Shown here piece after piece: positions 4,880 to 7,309 of a stretch of 7,309 bases of DNA. Within the stretch, counting starts at the first letter, position 1; every line of letters begins with the position of its first letter. Source of the DNA: an uncultured Odoribacter sp. GTDB lineage: Bacteria > Bacteroidota > Bacteroidia > Bacteroidales > Marinifilaceae. The translations under genes and the position numbers were made by a program. The notes under the pieces are model-generated. The model worked only from the letters and a program-made list of their open reading frames with translations, ran no database searches and had not been told where the DNA came from. The stretch spans positions 1-7,309 of the forward strand of contig CAMWQQ010000076.1 in assembly GCA_947176455.1 (NCBI GenBank). The letters run 5' to 3'.

Positions 4880-7309
4880 ATGAAAAGACTTTTTTACCTG
4901 TTTATGGTATTTTCCTGTATGCTTGCAGGATGCAACAAAAGCAGTAATCACTTGGATGATCCGGATAATCCGAAGAATATTACGCTGGAAATATCCACGA
5001 ATGACCTTGTTTTTAATGCACAGGGAGAAGAAAAAGATTTTACAATTTATTGTAATGGCAATTGGACAATTGTCAACGAAAGTTCGTGGTGCAAGACAGA
5101 TGTGACCCAAGGGAACGGGGACGTACGCGTAAGTGTTTCTGTAGAGCCGTATGTGGAAACACAGGACAGAAACACAAATCTGGTGATTAAAGCCGGTGAT
5201 AGGACGGAAGTATTGACCGTTACGCAAAAGCCCGGCGATGCTATTATTTTGAGCAAAGACAAATTCAATTTTGAACAGGCGGGAGGTAATATCACGATAG
5301 AGGTAACGAGTAATATCGACTACCAAGTATGGATTCCCGCTGAATGCCGTTCGTGGATTGTGCCGGTGCCGGAATCAAGAGCTGTTACGACCAAAAACTT
5401 TTGTTTTGTTGTTGCAGAGAACGAAGGCTTGGACCAAAGAAACGGATATATCATATTCTTTGGTGGATATGGATTGGAAGATACGGTATATGTCTATCAA
5501 GCGCAAAAAGATCAGTTTGTATTTGTAAAAAATACGTATGAAATTCCGAGAAAAGGTCAGGAAGTTGCTGTGGAATTGAAAACAAACGTAGAATATGACG
5601 TTGTTATTCCAAATGATGTTGCCTCGTGGATTCATTTGATTACGACACGTGCATCGCGTACAGACCGGTTAAATTTTCAGATAGATGAAAATCCGGGAAT
5701 CGATATGCGTACAGCCAATGTTGTCGTAAAAGATAAAAACAGCAATTTATCCGACACCATTAAATTTATTCAGAATGGAGAAAAAGCAATTTATATCGGG
5801 GATGTTGTCTTTAGCAAGGAACAGGATTTAATAGATTTTTATGACGCAGGATATACAAAAGTGCAAGGGAATGTGACAGTTTATGGACTAAAAACATTGC
5901 AACGGCTTGGGAATCGGCTTACGGAAATAACCGATTCATTAATTTTAAATAGTGGTGATTTAACAAGTTTAGAGGGATTGTCCGACTTGACAAAGATAGG
6001 AGGTAGTTTGCATGCCTATAAAGGAAAAATAAGTTCATTTGAAGGTTTAGATAATCTGGAGACTATCAGTGGAAATTTTACATTGAGTTCTTCTTTTGAT
6101 GCTTTGAAATCTTTTAAAGGTTTGGGCAACTTAAAAAGTATCGGAGGAAATTTTGAGTCGTCTCTTTCTCGTTATTATTCTTCTTTTGGAGCTTTAGAAT
6201 CTTTTGAGGGATTGGAGAATTTGGAGAGTATCGGAGGAAATTTTACATTGGTTTCTTCTTTTGATGCTTTGAAATCTTTTAAAGGTTTGGGCAACTTAAA
6301 AAGTATCGGAGGAAATTTTGAGTCGTCTCTTTCTCGTTATTATTCTTCTTTTGGAGCTTTAGAATCTTTTGAGGGATTGGAGAATTTGGAGAGTATCGGA
6401 GGAAATTTTACATTGTTTTCTGATAATGGTCTTGATGCTTTAGAATCTTTTGAAGGTTTGGAAAATTTGAAGAGTATCGGAGGAAATTTTAGCTTGTATT
6501 CTGGTAATGGTTTTGATGCTTTGAAATCTTTTAAAGGTTTGGAAAATTTGGAGAGTATCGGAGGAAATTTTAGCTTGAATTCTGATAATGGTTCTTTTGA
6601 TGCCTTGAAATCTTTTAAAGGCTTGGACTGTTTGAAAAGTATAGGGGGAGATTTTATGTTGTATAGGAATAGGTATACTTCTTCTTTTGATGCTTTAGAA
6701 TCTTTTGAGGGATTGGAGAATTTGGAGAGTATAGGTGGACGTTTCATATTGTCTTCTTTTTTTAAAGTTTTGAAATCTTTTAAAGGCCTGGGTAGTCTAA
6801 GAAGTATCGGAGGAGATTTTGCGTTTTCTTCTTATAATATTATGGGTCATATTGATGCTTTAGAATCTTTTGAGGGTTTGGAGAGTCTGGAGACTATCGG
6901 TGGAAGTTTTACACTGCCATCTTCTTCTTCTGCCTTGAAATCTTTTAAAGGCTTGGGCAGTTTGAGAAATATCGGAGGAGATTTTACGTTAACTTCTTCT
7001 GATTATTCCCCTGCTTTTGCCTTGGAATCTTTTGAGGGTTTGGAAAATCTGGAGAGTATAGGTGGAAATTTTACATTATCTAATAAAAACAATCCTGATT
7101 TTATGGCTTTGAAATCTTTTAAAGGTTTGGGCAGCTTAAGAAGTATCGGAGGAGATTTTTCGATATCCGCTATTCATAGATCTTTTACTGCTTTGGAATC
7201 TTTTGAGGGTTTGGGTAGTTTAAAAAGTATCGGAGGAGATTTCTCGTTAACTTCTATGTATAAAACTTCTTTTTCTGCTTTGAAATCTTTTGAGGGTTTG
7301 GAGAATTTG
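4880..7309 (+). CDS. Surface lipoprotein with BACON-like domains and receptor-L-type repeats (3' end outside window)
   Basis: The frame is open for 810 codons to the window edge. The N-terminus MKRLFYLFMVFSCMLAGC is a lipoprotein signal peptide with lipobox LAGC and acylated Cys18. NKSSNHLDD follows, whose acidic residues suit the Bacteroidota surface-export signal. Residues about 34-117, 121-209 and 211-300 look like three BACON-like beta-sandwich modules: each has a "W..." core (Trp62/Trp70, Trp151/Trp159, Trp250) and the first two end in VTQKP or YQAQ. Residues about 303-360 resemble the N-cap of a receptor L-domain (AGYTKVQGNVTV). From residue 361 at least 17 repeats of 23-30 residues follow, core LxSFxGLxNLxSIGGxF, forming a beta-solenoid. 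BACON domains are often tied to carbohydrate or mucin contact, so an adhesive or ligand-binding surface role is likely but inferred. Base composition is much more AT-rich than nrdJ and ribF. Confidence 0.88.
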   Translation, partial: MKRLFYLFMVFSCMLAGCNKSSNHLDDPDNPKNITLEISTNDLVFNAQGEEKDFTIYCNGNWTIVNESSWCKTDVTQGNGDVRVSVSVEPYVETQDRNTNLVIKAGDRTEVLTVTQKPGDAIILSKDKFNFEQAGGNITIEVTSNIDYQVWIPAECRSWIVPVPESRAVTTKNFCFVVAENEGLDQRNGYIIFFGGYGLEDTVYVYQAQKDQFVFVKNTYEIPRKGQEVAVELKTNVEYDVVIPNDVASWIHLITTRASRTDRLNFQIDENPGIDMRTANVVVKDKNSNLSDTIKFIQNGEKAIYIGDVVFSKEQDLIDFYDAGYTKVQGNVTVYGLKTLQRLGNRLTEITDSLILNSGDLTSLEGLSDLTKIGGSLHAYKGKISSFEGLDNLETISGNFTLSSSFDALKSFKGLGNLKSIGGNFESSLSRYYSSFGALESFEGLENLESIGGNFTLVSSFDALKSFKGLGNLKSIGGNFESSLSRYYSSFGALESFEGLENLESIGGNFTLFSDNGLDALESFEGLENLKSIGGNFSLYSGNGFDALKSFKGLENLESIGGNFSLNSDNGSFDALKSFKGLDCLKSIGGDFMLYRNRYTSSFDALESFEGLENLESIGGRFILSSFFKVLKSFKGLGSLRSIGGDFAFSSYNIMGHIDALESFEGLESLETIGGSFTLPSSSSALKSFKGLGSLRNIGGDFTLTSSDYSPAFALESFEGLENLESIGGNFTLSNKNNPDFMALKSFKGLGSLRSIGGDFSISAIHRSFTALESFEGLGSLKSIGGDFSLTSMYKTSFSALKSFEGLENL
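5960..7309 (+). repeat. Tandem coding repeats (17 units, last one cut by window end)
   Basis: Unit starts are 5960, 6029, 6104, 6194, 6269, 6359, 6440, 6521, 6605, 6695, 6770, 6860, 6935, 7022, 7109, 7193 and 7280. From unit 2 each has a 17-residue core (LxSFxGLxNLxSIGGxF) plus a tail of 8-13 residues rich in Ser, Phe, Tyr and Asn; unit 1 is a divergent 23-residue unit. Units 3, 5, 9, 11, 13 and 15 are lysine/arginine type. Units 4, 6, 10, 12 and 14 are glutamate type. Units 7, 8 and 16 are mixed. All units stay in one frame with no stop. Confidence 0.93.
6088..6415 (+). repeat. Near-perfect 165-bp tandem duplication (two repeat units)
   Basis: Bases 6088-6250 are identical to 6253-6415 (163 bases), with only the two junction bases differing between the copies. 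The period of 165 bases is 55 codons, exactly one lysine-type plus one glutamate-type unit. Other units differ at many silent and tail positions, so this copy is recent compared with the rest of the array. Confidence 0.92.

Noticed and set aside
4874..5326. 150-codon minus-strand frame and a 60-codon + frame (4923-5105)
   Set aside because: Both overlap the lipoprotein start, where signal peptide, lipobox and BACON-like sequence are continuous in the real frame.
6340..6747. 135-codon minus-strand frame with a repeated PPILSKFS pattern
   Set aside because: The repetition is simply the antisense reading of the lipoprotein repeats. There is no start context of its own.
5960..7309. CRISPR array or noncoding satellite
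   Set aside because: The repeats keep one open frame with protein-level periodicity and graded divergence, and lack uniform repeat and spacer lengths.

Overview
The window looks like a Bacteroidales (Bacteroidota, probably gut-type) chromosome segment. The reasons are the TAnnTTTG-type promoter boxes, AT-rich gene starts without Shine-Dalgarno sites, a zinc-ribbon class II ribonucleotide reductase of the Bacteroidales type, and a lipoprotein carrying BACON-like domains. It divides into a GC-richer housekeeping half (about 1-3710) and an AT-richer accessory half (about 3711-7309).

Housekeeping half: 157-2697 encodes an adenosylcobalamin-dependent ribonucleotide reductase (NrdJ) that makes deoxynucleotides without needing or being harmed by oxygen. 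A compact hairpin terminator (about 2720-2755) separates it from ribF (2775-3710), the bifunctional riboflavin kinase/FMN adenylyltransferase that makes FMN and FAD. Both run on the + strand, but the terminator argues against one operon.

Accessory half: a TAnnTTTG box at 3796 precedes a two-gene cassette. It has a small unrecognised ORF that seems to have lost its start by a one-base frameshift, and an XRE-type helix-turn-helix protein (4038-4304) coupled to it by an ATGA stop/start overlap. A stretch of about 250 bases follows in which I see no gene. Next comes a highly structured intergenic block (4582-4876): a promoter-like box, a perfect 9-bp hairpin, a rod-like set of nested inverted repeats totalling 38 base pairs (4639-4801), a competing 8-bp stem followed by a T-run, and an 8-bp dyad just before the next start codon. 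It could be a small RNA, a regulatory leader or an invertible DNA element.

The last gene (4880 to beyond the window end) encodes a surface-type lipoprotein. It has a lipobox Cys18, about three BACON-like beta-sandwich domains, a receptor-L-domain-like N-cap, and at least 17 solenoid repeats of 23-30 residues. The repeats mostly alternate between a lysine type (LKSFKGLGNLKSIGG) and a glutamate type (LESFEGLENLESIGG), and two consecutive units have just been duplicated almost perfectly at the DNA level. The structured intergenic block plus this charge-alternating, variable-loop surface solenoid is the most novel part of the window.
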